From an uncultured Pigmentiphaga sp. (GTDB lineage Bacteria; Pseudomonadota; Gammaproteobacteria; Burkholderiales; Burkholderiaceae_B), in the NCBI GenBank assembly GCA_937891425.1, contig CALAGD010000027.1, positions 1-35,050 on the forward strand: 35,050 nt of DNA, in the 5' to 3' direction. The notes beneath the pieces are model-generated. The model searched no databases. It was given only the letters and a program-made list of their open reading frames with translations, and was not told where the DNA came from. Below are positions 1 to 10,805 of this stretch, piece after piece. The translations under genes and the position numbers were made by a program. The number at the start of each line of letters is the position of its first letter. Position 1 is the first letter of the stretch.

Positions 1-1759
1 GCTCGGGAGCAGTACCCGACTCGGCGTGGTCACCCTTGGGCACCGGGTCCTGAAAACCGCCCTCGGTCAGGTAGTACGAGAACCGCCATACATGGCGTGC
101 GGTGCGCTCCAGCCACCGGATACTGTCCGTCATGCGCAAGCTGTCTTCGGTCGAGCGCCTGCCCGCGGCCATTTCCTGGAAAACCGCCCGGCGCACGTCA
201 TCCTTGAGGTCGGTCAGCGTCTGCGTCAGTTGTGCGATCCGGCCCAGCACTGCCTCCGCGTTTCCCTCGGCCGCAGCGCCCTGCCTCAGATCGGCGTCGG
301 CCACCTGCTCGTCCGTGTCGGCCACAAGCCCGAGCGCACCGCCAGCCTGCGCCTCCGGCACAGGCCATTCCTCGTCACGCACATCCCGCGACACCAGGCC
401 ATCCAGATACTGTCGGGCGAGATGCCCGACGCGCCGGGCAATGGCCAGCGCCTTCGCGCCCTCGTCTCCCGTCTGCGCAGTGACGCCCAGGCGCGGCTCC
501 TCCAGGCGGTCCTGAAACCGCAACAGGTGATCAATGGCGTGAATGAGGGCAACGCGCTGGGGCAGCCGGCCATGGTCGTCAGCCGTGACCGGGATGCGGG
601 CAACGAACTCCTGCACCTTGCCCAGGGCGTGCGCCGTGGCGACCAGCTTTTCGGCATGGAACGCCCGTCGCTGGCCGTGCAATTCAGCCTCATACACCCG
701 CAGGAGCGTATCGGCGATGTCGACCAGGGCACGATGCGTGACTTCCAGCGCCACCGAAGGCACGCTGAGCACGGTCGCATCCAGATAGCGGATCATGGCC
801 GGCTGCCGTTCGGGCAGCAGATACTCGATGAATCGCGCGAAACGGTCGGCCTGCGGCAGAAAAATCAGCACCCCCACGGCGATGAACGTGGTGTGGAACG
901 CAGCCAGGCAAATGGCACTGCCCGAATCGCCCAGGTAGCCCTGCAGATTCTCCACGATACTGAGGTAGACCGGCAGAAGCAGGATGGCGATCAGGCCCGT
1001 CGCGAGGTTGAACACGATGTGCGCCAGTGCTGTGCGCTTGGCGGCCACCGAACCCCCGATCGCCGCCAGGGCCCCGGTTACGGTGGTTCCGATGGCCGCG
1101 CCAACGACGAGCGCGGCGCCCTGTTCAAAGTTGATGGTGCCGGTATGCAACGCGGTGAGCGTCGTGGCCACCGCGGCGGTGGATGATTGCATCAGCACCG
1201 TCAGCAGCACGCCGATCAGCATCACCACCAGGTGCGCGCCCAACCCGCCTACCGGCAGCGCCGCCAGATCGAAGTGGCTGGAGATGCCCCGCATGCCCAT
1301 TTGCATGAAGTCGAGCCCGACGAAGATCATGCCGAAGCCGGCCATGGCCATGCCGAGCGCACGCGCCCGGCCCAGGCCCAGGAGCTTCAGAAACGCGCCC
1401 ACACCGATGACGGGCAGCACATACAGCCCGAGGCTGATGTTCAGGCCCACGGTAGCGATCATCCAGCCTGTGGCTGTGGTGCCCAGGCTTGCTCCCAGCA
1501 CAACCCCCGTTGCCTGGGAAAAGGAAATCAGCCCCGCACTGACGAAACCGATGAGGGTTACCGTGGTGGCAGCCGAGGATTGAACCACCAGAGTCGTCAG
1601 GGCCCCGGAGACGAAAGCCTTGACCGGCGTGCCGGTGAAGCGGACCAGAGCCCGCCGCAGGGAATCGCCCGCGAAACTGGTCAGGCCATCCGACAGCAGC
1701 ATCATGCCGACCAGGAACAGCCCCAGTCCCCCCAGCAAGCGAAACCCGACCTCTACCAT
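1..1759 (-). CDS. Na+/Pi cotransporter family protein with C-terminal PhoU-like domain (3' end beyond window)
   Basis: Inner-membrane sodium-dependent phosphate transporter of the NptA/PNaS family, expected to import or export inorganic phosphate. The frame is open from an ATG at 1759 to the left edge (about 586 codons). It starts MVEVGFRLLGGLGLFLVGMM and shows the two inverted family repeats, each with a QSSAATT or QSSTAAV signature (TTLVVQSSAATTVTLIGF near residue 60; VLMQSSTAAVATTLTAL near 190). Several hydrophobic segments follow, up to about residue 300. From about residue 330 the protein becomes soluble and helical, like the PhoU-type regulatory domain of this family. The usual length is 550-600 residues, so only a short carboxyl end should be missing. 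The start is chosen because the ATG four bases upstream opens a different frame without family signatures. No strong Shine-Dalgarno is visible. Divergent from ruvA. Family assignment is firm; transport direction and substrate are inferred. Confidence 0.9.
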   Translation of the reverse strand, partial: MVEVGFRLLGGLGLFLVGMMLLSDGLTSFAGDSLRRALVRFTGTPVKAFVSGALTTLVVQSSAATTVTLIGFVSAGLISFSQATGVVLGASLGTTATGWMIATVGLNISLGLYVLPVIGVGAFLKLLGLGRARALGMAMAGFGMIFVGLDFMQMGMRGISSHFDLAALPVGGLGAHLVVMLIGVLLTVLMQSSTAAVATTLTALHTGTINFEQGAALVVGAAIGTTVTGALAAIGGSVAAKRTALAHIVFNLATGLIAILLLPVYLSIVENLQGYLGDSGSAICLAAFHTTFIAVGVLIFLPQADRFARFIEYLLPERQPAMIRYLDATVLSVPSVALEVTHRALVDIADTLLRVYEAELHGQRRAFHAEKLVATAHALGKVQEFVARIPVTADDHGRLPQRVALIHAIDHLLRFQDRLEEPRLGVTAQTGDEGAKALAIARRVGHLARQYLDGLVSRDVRDEEWPVPEAQAGGALGLVADTDEQVADADLRQGAAAEGNAEAVLGRIAQLTQTLTDLKDDVRRAVFQEMAAGRRSTEDSLRMTDSIRWLERTARHVWRFSYYLTEGGFQDPVPKGDHAESGTAPE

Positions 1760-1781
1760 GCATGCGATCCGTGCGTTTTTG

Positions 1782-1802
1782 AACCGCGGGGTAACCGCGG
1801 TT
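1782..1802. repeat. Tandem palindromic motif upstream of the Na/Pi cotransporter gene
   Basis: AACCGCGG occurs twice in an 11-base period (1782-1789 and 1793-1800). The second copy extends to the perfect 10-base palindrome AACCGCGGTT (1793-1802). It lies 22-43 bases upstream of the start of the minus-strand transporter gene, in the expected operator or leader zone. A dimeric or tetrameric repressor could bind here, but no regulator is identified. Confidence 0.45.
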
Positions 1803-1934
1803 GGCTGCAAATGCGCTATTTTCCCCCAACGCGGGTTCGCGTGGGGTTACGATGAGCAGATTACGCCTCCAGGCGCCGATGCCCGACAGGGGTGGTGGTG
1901 GCACAGCGGCGTCATCGTCATGCTGCACGTCGGC

Positions 1935-1963
1935 TTGAACCCGCCCAGGCTAGCGGCTATAGT
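1935..1963 (+). promoter_or_regulatory. Probable sigma-70 promoter of ruvA
   Basis: TTGAAC (1935-1940), a 17-base spacer and TATAGT (1958-1963) give near-consensus -35 and -10 elements, with a predicted start of transcription near 1970, about 60 bases before the ruvA ATG. The -10 element sits in the loop of a perfect inverted repeat with arms GCTAGCG (1949-1955) and CGCTAGC (1964-1970). This arrangement would let a DNA-binding protein cover the -10 region. No CTGT-N8-ACAG LexA box is present. Confidence 0.6.
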
Positions 1964-2028
1964 CGCTAGCCCCGGAAGCGCATGCCGCCGCATGTGCGCC
2001 GCACCACCGCATTCTCCCGGCTACCAGC

Positions 2029-2601
2029 ATGATCGGTCGACTCACTGGCACCCTGCTTGAGAAAACTCCCCCCACCATCTGCGTGGATGTCCATGGCGTC
2101 GGTTACGAACTCGACGTCCCCATGAGTACGCTGTACGGATTGCCCGAGGTCGGTGCACAGGTCAGCCTGTACACGCACCTCGTGGTGCGCGAAGACGCGC
2201 ATGTGCTGTACGGATTCGCCACAGGAGCCGAGCGGCATGCTTTCCGCCAGCTGCTCAAGGTGACCGGCGTGGGTGCCCGCACCGCGCTGTCATTGCTGTC
2301 GGGCATGACGGTCGACGAACTGGCGCAGGCCGTTACCCTGCAGGAGGCGGGCCGGCTCACGCGCGTGCCGGGCATCGGCAAGAAGACCGCCGAGCGTCTG
2401 CTGCTGGAGCTGCGAGGCAAGCTGGGGGCCGACATCCCGGGACTGGGAAGTCCGGTCGATGCAGGCCACGCCGACATCGTGAATGCGCTGGTTGCGCTTG
2501 GCTATTCAGAAAAGGAATCGGTCGCGGTGCTCAAGAATGTACCCGCGGGCACGCCGCTCGCGGAGGGCATCAAGCTCGCGCTCAAGGCGCTGGCGAAGTA
2601 G
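2029..2601 (+). CDS. ruvA: Holliday junction branch migration protein RuvA
   Basis: RuvA binds four-way DNA junctions as a tetramer and loads the RuvB motor, for recombination and repair of stalled forks. The 190-residue product has the amino-terminal OB fold (MIGRLTGTLLEKTPPTI...VDVHGVGYEL), then the two helix-hairpin-helix motifs (LLKVTGVGARTALSLLSG near residue 75 and LTRVPGIGKKTAERLLLEL near 110), and the small carboxyl domain III that contacts RuvB (DIVNALVALGYSEKE...). Length is close to the E. coli protein (203). The start is set by the canonical MIGRL opening; the Shine-Dalgarno is weak. ruvC is not upstream and ruvB lies 9.5 kb downstream, so the usual ruvCAB or ruvAB operon is broken here. 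The upstream neighbour is divergent. Expression is expected from the promoter at 1935-1963. Confidence 0.97.
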   Translation: MIGRLTGTLLEKTPPTICVDVHGVGYELDVPMSTLYGLPEVGAQVSLYTHLVVREDAHVLYGFATGAERHAFRQLLKVTGVGARTALSLLSGMTVDELAQAVTLQEAGRLTRVPGIGKKTAERLLLELRGKLGADIPGLGSPVDAGHADIVNALVALGYSEKESVAVLKNVPAGTPLAEGIKLALKALAK

Positions 2602-2608
2602 CCCCACG

Positions 2609-2648
2609 CCCCGCAGGTACGGTGCTCCGCCCGGTCAGCCTGCCGGGG
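2609..2648. terminator. Weak candidate bidirectional terminator between ruvA and metH
   Basis: The convergent genes ruvA and metH are 51 bases apart. CCCCGCAGG (2609-2617) can pair with CCTGCCGGGG (2639-2648) through one bulged base across a 21-base loop. There is no U-tract on either strand, so this is at best a weak signal. Confidence 0.25.
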
Positions 2649-2652
2649 AAGA

Positions 2653-6435
<3,783 letters not shown>

Positions 6436-6535
6436 GGAACACCTGCAAATGCGGGAGGTGAACGAAACGCGCAAGAACGCGAACGAACCCGATATGGTAA
6501 CAAACCCCTTCGGCAAGCCACGACTGCGCGGCAAG

Positions 6536-6544
6536 TGCTACACT
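6536..6544 (+). promoter_or_regulatory. Extended -10 element of the btuB leader
   Basis: TGCTACACT fits an extended -10 (TGn plus TACACT, 6539-6544), with transcription predicted to begin near 6551, just at the 5' edge of the cobalamin aptamer. No good -35 lies 17 bases upstream, as is common for extended -10 promoters. Confidence 0.4.
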
Positions 6545-6742
6545 GGCGGCCGAACCGGTGCCGCCTGGCCGCGGTTAAACGGGAAACAGGACCTGCAACC
6601 TGTGCTGCCCCCGCAACGGTAAGCGTTTCGCCTCGTGCATCCCTTGCACGAGGAGCCGCACCCATCGCCACTGCCCGTCAGGGTGGGAAGGCGGGTGTGG
6701 CCGGCACATTGCCCGGACGCCAGCCCGGATACCGGCCGGTTC
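6545..6742 (+). ncRNA. Cobalamin (B12) riboswitch aptamer
   Basis: All conserved blocks of the adenosylcobalamin riboswitch are visible in order: CCGGTGCC near 6555, GGTTAAACGGGAAACAGG (6573-6590), the B12 box GCTGCCCCCGCAACGGTAAG (6604-6623), a peripheral hairpin CTCGTGCA/TGCACGAG (6632-6652), CCACTG (6668-6673), GGGTGGGAAGG, and the closing GCCAGCCCGGATACCGGCC (about 6719-6737). GGCCG near 6548 can pair with CGGCC near 6733 as stem P1. It precedes btuB in the sense direction. Binding of cobalamin is expected to switch off btuB and the btuF-like gene. It is not oriented toward metH. Confidence 0.95.
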
Positions 6743-6744
6743 AT

Positions 6745-6784
6745 TTCGTTCCACCACGACGCGCGGGGTGCGCGTCCCAACGAA
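6745..6784 (+). promoter_or_regulatory. Riboswitch expression platform: hairpin sequestering the btuB Shine-Dalgarno
   Basis: Two nested perfect stems lie between aptamer and start codon: TTCGTT (6745-6750) with AACGAA (6779-6784), and inside it GACGCGC (6758-6764) with GCGCGTC (6770-6776). The right outer arm overlaps the only Shine-Dalgarno candidate (GAAGA, 6782-6786) of btuB (ATG 6794). There is no U-tract, so control is probably at translation initiation rather than by termination. The fold is read by eye. Confidence 0.6.
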
Positions 6785-6793
6785 GATCCGTTC

Positions 6794-8746
6794 ATGTCTG
6801 CCGTTCCATCCTCGTCCCGTTCGGGCGGCGTACGCCGCCCCCTCCGGATGCCGTTTCCGCGCCCGTCTTTTCCCTCCCTTGCAATCCTTGTCAGCAGCTG
6901 CGCCCTGCCCCTCGTTCAGGCCGCATCGGTATCTCCCTCCGCGTCGGCGGCCACGGTTGCCGAACTGCCGCCCGTGGCGGTCATCGCCAGCCGCAGCCCG
7001 CAGGCGCGGCCCGACATCATTGGCGACGTGACCGTCATCGACCGCGCGACCCTCGAGCGCGCGGGCCAGAACAGTCTCGCGGACGTGCTGCGCCGCCAGC
7101 CAGGCATCGAGGCCATCTCGTACGGAGGCCCGCACACCGTCACCCGCCTCTTCATGCGCGGCAGCAACAGCAACCAGGTACTGGTGCTGATCGACGGGGT
7201 CAGGGCAAACGCAGCAACGCACGGCGGGGCGCCACTGAATGCGCTGTCCACCAGCGACGTGGAACACATCGAGATCCTGCGCGGCGCGGCCAGCAGTCTT
7301 TATGGTGCCGATGCCGTGGGCGGGGTCATCAACATCATCATGCGCAAGCCGCGCGAAGACGGTGTAACCGGTCGGGCCAGTCTTGGCCTGGGCAGCGATG
7401 CCGCCCGCAAGGTAGACGTGGATGTCGCAGCGGGCCAGAACGGCTGGCACCTGGGCGCCAGCGCCGGATACGCCCAGGACCGCGGCTTTGACGCCACCAC
7501 GCCGGAACTGTACGTGCACAATCCGGATCGCGACAGCTACTACCAGAGCCATGCGTCCGCCACCGTCGCGCGCACCTGGGCCGAGGGCCAGGAGCTTGCA
7601 TTGCGAGTTCACCACACGCGCATCAACGGCGGTTACGACGCGGGCATGCCGTGGTTCAACGATCGCACCGTGCAAAGTCTCACGGGATATGTGCTTACCA
7701 GCCGCAACATGTTCAACGACCGCTGGTCAAGCACCTTCACTGCCGCATTCACGCGCGATCACCTGAGCACGCGCAACGCACCGGGGTATTACGACGCCCC
7801 GCCCGATGGCGTCACGCATTTCTCGAACCATCAGCGCCAGTTCACGTGGCAGCACGATCTGAAGCTGACGCAGCGCCAGCGGCTTAGCGTCGTGCTGGAA
7901 AGGGTGGAGCAGAAAGTGGGCGGCGAACTTGCCGACTACAGCCTGTACCCCCTGCCACCGCAGTTCGTGAACTATCCCGTTACCCGGCGGCGCACCAACG
8001 CCCTGGGGGCGGTCTACACCACACAGCTGGAACGTCACCGCTTCCAGCTCAGCCTCCGCCAGGACGACGATTCCCAGTATGGCGGGCAGACCACCGGCGG
8101 CGCGGGCTACGCGTTCGACATCACGCCCCGACTGCAGGCCGTGCTGGCGGCAAACACGGCATTTCGCGCGCCCGATTTCAACGAGCGGTTCTTTCCCGGC
8201 AGCGGAAATCCGGACCTGCAGCCGGAAAAGTCGCGCAACGTCGAGGCCAGCCTGCGCTATGCCGACGCGGTCTCCGACGCCAGTCTCACGCTTTACCGCA
8301 ATCGGGTCCACAACCTCATCGCCGGCTTCCCGTCGATGAATATCGGGCGGGCGATACTGCAGGGCGTCACACTGGAAGGCCAGCGCCAGTTCGGCGCGAC
8401 GCGCCTGCGCGTCAACGTCGACCTGCAGAAGCCGCGTGATCGCGACACCGGCATGCTGCTGCCGCTGCGCGCGCGCCATCGGGTCATGTTGACCGCCGAG
8501 CACGACTTTCACTGGGGCGTCGCCGGCCTGGAGTGGGAATGGGTGGGCGCCCGCTACGGCACCGCCAACGAAACCGAACGCATGGGCGGGTACGCGCTGA
8601 CCAACCTGGTCCTTGCTTACGACATCACGCCCCGCATACAGGCCCTGTTCCGGTGGAACAACGTGTTCGACCGCGACTACGTCCTGGTGCCGGGGTACAA
8701 CACGGCTGGCTCCAGCGTGTTCATGTCGCTGTCGATCAGGTATTGA
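6794..8746 (+). CDS. btuB: TonB-dependent outer-membrane cobalamin receptor BtuB
   Basis: Outer-membrane barrel that imports vitamin B12 using TonB energy. The 650-residue product has a basic leader, a hydrophobic signal peptide ending near VQA43, a TonB-box-like stretch (LPPVAVIASRS), then the plug domain (DVTVIDRATLERAGQNSLADVLRRQPGI; LVLIDGVRANAATHGG; IEILRGAASSLYGADAVGGVINI). The rest is barrel, with AFRAPDFNERFFPGSGNPDLQPE and a terminal SSVFMSLSIRY ending in the aromatic residue needed for outer-membrane assembly. The start at 6794 follows the riboswitch platform; an in-frame ATG at 6848 lies just before the hydrophobic stretch and is an alternative. The B12 riboswitch makes the cobalamin substrate assignment much stronger than the protein family alone. 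A btuF-like gene follows within 20 bases. Confidence 0.93.
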   Translation: MSAVPSSSRSGGVRRPLRMPFPRPSFPSLAILVSSCALPLVQAASVSPSASAATVAELPPVAVIASRSPQARPDIIGDVTVIDRATLERAGQNSLADVLRRQPGIEAISYGGPHTVTRLFMRGSNSNQVLVLIDGVRANAATHGGAPLNALSTSDVEHIEILRGAASSLYGADAVGGVINIIMRKPREDGVTGRASLGLGSDAARKVDVDVAAGQNGWHLGASAGYAQDRGFDATTPELYVHNPDRDSYYQSHASATVARTWAEGQELALRVHHTRINGGYDAGMPWFNDRTVQSLTGYVLTSRNMFNDRWSSTFTAAFTRDHLSTRNAPGYYDAPPDGVTHFSNHQRQFTWQHDLKLTQRQRLSVVLERVEQKVGGELADYSLYPLPPQFVNYPVTRRRTNALGAVYTTQLERHRFQLSLRQDDDSQYGGQTTGGAGYAFDITPRLQAVLAANTAFRAPDFNERFFPGSGNPDLQPEKSRNVEASLRYADAVSDASLTLYRNRVHNLIAGFPSMNIGRAILQGVTLEGQRQFGATRLRVNVDLQKPRDRDTGMLLPLRARHRVMLTAEHDFHWGVAGLEWEWVGARYGTANETERMGGYALTNLVLAYDITPRIQALFRWNNVFDRDYVLVPGYNTAGSSVFMSLSIRY

Positions 8747-8765
8747 CCGGGCCCCGGAGATGCAC

Positions 8766-9860
8766 ATGACCATGCGGCGTACTGCAGCAACCCTATGCCT
8801 TGGCCTGGCCCTGGCAGCATCGGAGCCGGCGCGGGCCGGCGCGGTACCGGTCAACATCGACGAAGCCGCACGCCGTGCACCATCAGCCCAGACCAACGCG
8901 GATCACGGGCGTTACGCGCCCCTCCGTGCCTATGACAGCCTGGGGCGTGCGGTCTGCCTGCGTGAACCTGCGCGCCGCGTGGTCACGCTGGCCCCGCACG
9001 CGACCGAACTGCTGCTGCTCGCCGGTGGGGCCGCGACACTGGCGGGAACCGTAGCCGGTCCTCAGCTGCCGCCCCCGCCCGAGGGCGTTGCCGCGGTCGG
9101 CGACGCCCAGCGGGTCAATCCCGAGGCACTGGCGCGCTTGCGGCCCGATCTCGTCATTGCCTGGATGCCGCTGTTCGGAGGACCCCAGCAACAATCAGAT
9201 GCCGGCCAGGCCGCTGATTCCGAGGATATGCCAACGGGGTGCATCCCGGGCCCCGACCTGCCGGGCCGCGGCAATTCGTCTCACGTGGTCCAGCGCGTGC
9301 TCCAGGTCACCCGCGCTGCGGTGTTCTACAGCCGGCCAGGCCGCCTGGATGACATTCCTGCGCAGATCGAAGCGCTGGGCACACTGTTGGGCACGGATGC
9401 ACAAGCACGTGCAGCTGCGGCCGCCCTGCGCGAGCGGCTGCAGCAGCTGCGCCGCACCCATGCACAGCAGCCCCGGTTGCGAGTGTTCGTCCACGCGGGG
9501 CAGGATCCGCTGTACACGCTCAATGGCGAACACATCCTGTCCGACGCGCTCGACACCTGCGGTGCCGACAACGTGTTTGCCCACCTGCCCGTCCCCGCCC
9601 CCATGGTGGGTGTCGAGTCCGTGCTGCAGGCGCGGCCCGACCTTATCGTGGCCGGGCGCAGTACCTCGGGCTTTCCTGACGTGCGCGCATACTGGTCAAG
9701 GTTCGCCAACGCCTTGCCGGCGGCACGCGCGGGGAACATTGTTCTCGTCGATGAAGACCTCCTCTACCGTCCCGGCCCTGGGCTGATCGAGGCCACCCAC
9801 CAGCTGTGCACGGCGTTTGCACGCTTCCGGGCAGGCGAAAACTCCCTGCGCAACCAATGA
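8766..9860 (+). CDS. btuF: Periplasmic cobalamin-binding protein, BtuF-like (helical-backbone metal receptor)
   Basis: Expected to bind B12 in the periplasm and deliver it to an inner-membrane BtuCD-type importer. It is preceded by GGAG six bases before the ATG at 8766; ATGs at 8760 and 8772 are close alternatives. A signal peptide ends near ARA24. The fold signatures are RRVVTLAPHATELLLLAGGAATLAGT, VGDAQRVNPEALARLRPDLVIAW, a central helix region, and a second lobe with LRVFVHAGQDPLYTLNGEHILSDALDTCGADNVFAHLP and RPDLIVAGRS. About 25 residues rich in small and polar amino acids with one Cys (GGPQQQ... to ...GRGNSSHVV) separate the lobes where typical BtuF is shorter. The length of 364 exceeds E. 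coli BtuF (266). No btuC or btuD follows; the next genes are on the other strand. Substrate is inferred from the shared riboswitch transcript. Confidence 0.82.
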   Translation: MTMRRTAATLCLGLALAASEPARAGAVPVNIDEAARRAPSAQTNADHGRYAPLRAYDSLGRAVCLREPARRVVTLAPHATELLLLAGGAATLAGTVAGPQLPPPPEGVAAVGDAQRVNPEALARLRPDLVIAWMPLFGGPQQQSDAGQAADSEDMPTGCIPGPDLPGRGNSSHVVQRVLQVTRAAVFYSRPGRLDDIPAQIEALGTLLGTDAQARAAAAALRERLQQLRRTHAQQPRLRVFVHAGQDPLYTLNGEHILSDALDTCGADNVFAHLPVPAPMVGVESVLQARPDLIVAGRSTSGFPDVRAYWSRFANALPAARAGNIVLVDEDLLYRPGPGLIEATHQLCTAFARFRAGENSLRNQ

Positions 9861-9865
9861 GGGCA

Positions 9866-9896
9866 CAAAAAATGAGCGCCGCGGCAATCGGCGCTC
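9866..9896 (-). terminator. Intrinsic terminator of the frmA-fghA operon
   Basis: On the minus strand a perfect 8-base stem (GAGCGCCG/CGGCGCTC, 7-base loop, 9874-9896) is followed by ATTTTTT (9873-9867). It lies 60 bases beyond the fghA stop. For the plus-strand btuF-like gene the same hairpin has no U-tract, so it terminates chiefly the minus-strand unit. Confidence 0.85.
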
Positions 9897-9956
9897 CTGG
9901 AAAGAGACCACGTCCGTGGTCAGGTATCCATCGTTCTCACCCCACGGCTGGCTTGC

Positions 9957-10796
9957 CTACCGGAGGCGCTCGGCATGATGCGCGAGGTGGTCCTCCATGA
10001 ATGTGGAGATGAAGTAGTACCCGTGGTCGTAGCCGTCGTGCCGGCGCAGCGTGAGCGGCTGACCGGCAATCCGGCATGCTTCCTCGAACAGATCAGGGCT
10101 CAACTGGTGCATGAACTGATCGTTCATGCCCTGGTCGATCAGGATCCCGGCGGGGAACGGGTTCTTCATGGTGCGCATGAGCTCGTTGGCATCGTACGCA
10201 CGCCATGCCTCGACCTCGGGGCCAAGGTATCCCCCGAATGCCTTCTTGCCCCAGTCACACTGGCTGGGCGCAGCAATGGGCGCAAATGCCGACACGCTGC
10301 GGAACTTGTCGGGATTGCGCAATGCCAGCACCAGCGCCCCATGCCCACCCATCGAATGGCCGAAAATTCCCACCCGCGTCGCGTCGCCCGGCAGCTCGCC
10401 GGTGACGATGCGATACAGCTCGTCGGTGACGTAGCTGTACATGCGGTAGTGGCGGCTCCAGGGCTCCCGGGTGGCATCAACGTAGAAGCCGGCACCCACG
10501 CCAAAGTCCCAGTGGTCGGTTTCACCCGGCACCCCGGCGCCGCGCGGACTGGTATCGGGCGCCACCAGCATGATGCCGTGCTTCGCCGCAAAGCGCTGCG
10601 CACCCCCCTTGATCATGAAGGTCTCTTCGGTGCAGGTCAGGCCGGCCAGGTAGAAAAGAACCGGCACCCTGCCCGCCTGCGCCTGGGGGGGCAGATAGAC
10701 GGAGAACCGCATCGGCAGCCCGATGACCGACGATGCATGACGGTAGAACCGCTGCACACCGTCGAAGCAACGGTGCTCACTGATGAGTTCCAGCAT
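9957..10796 (-). CDS. fghA: S-formylglutathione hydrolase
   Basis: Hydrolyses S-formylglutathione to formate and glutathione, the last step of glutathione-dependent formaldehyde detoxification; cytoplasmic serine esterase (esterase D family). The 279-residue protein carries the nucleophile elbow GHSMGG (Ser148), an aspartate in LIDQGMNDQF, and the histidine in DGYDHGYYF. The early YLAGLTCTEETFMIKGGAQR and the APDTSPRG motif are also family marks. Length is typical (about 280). It starts 9 bases after the stop of frmA on the same strand, so the two are co-transcribed and end at the terminator near 9870. The symbol frmB/yeiG would be the E. coli equivalents. Confidence 0.95.
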   Translation of the reverse strand: MLELISEHRCFDGVQRFYRHASSVIGLPMRFSVYLPPQAQAGRVPVLFYLAGLTCTEETFMIKGGAQRFAAKHGIMLVAPDTSPRGAGVPGETDHWDFGVGAGFYVDATREPWSRHYRMYSYVTDELYRIVTGELPGDATRVGIFGHSMGGHGALVLALRNPDKFRSVSAFAPIAAPSQCDWGKKAFGGYLGPEVEAWRAYDANELMRTMKNPFPAGILIDQGMNDQFMHQLSPDLFEEACRIAGQPLTLRRHDGYDHGYYFISTFMEDHLAHHAERLR

Positions 10797-10805
10797 GCAC
10801 TCCTC

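Noticed and set aside
1125..1928. Minus-strand open frame overlapping the Na/Pi transporter start
   Set aside because: Its product is Arg/Gly/His-rich without membrane segments. The neighbouring frame from ATG 1759 reads as a clean Na/Pi cotransporter to the window edge.
1760..2028. A LexA box for ruvA
   Set aside because: I looked for CTGT-N8-ACAG between the divergent genes and found none; only the non-LexA dyad around the -10 is present.
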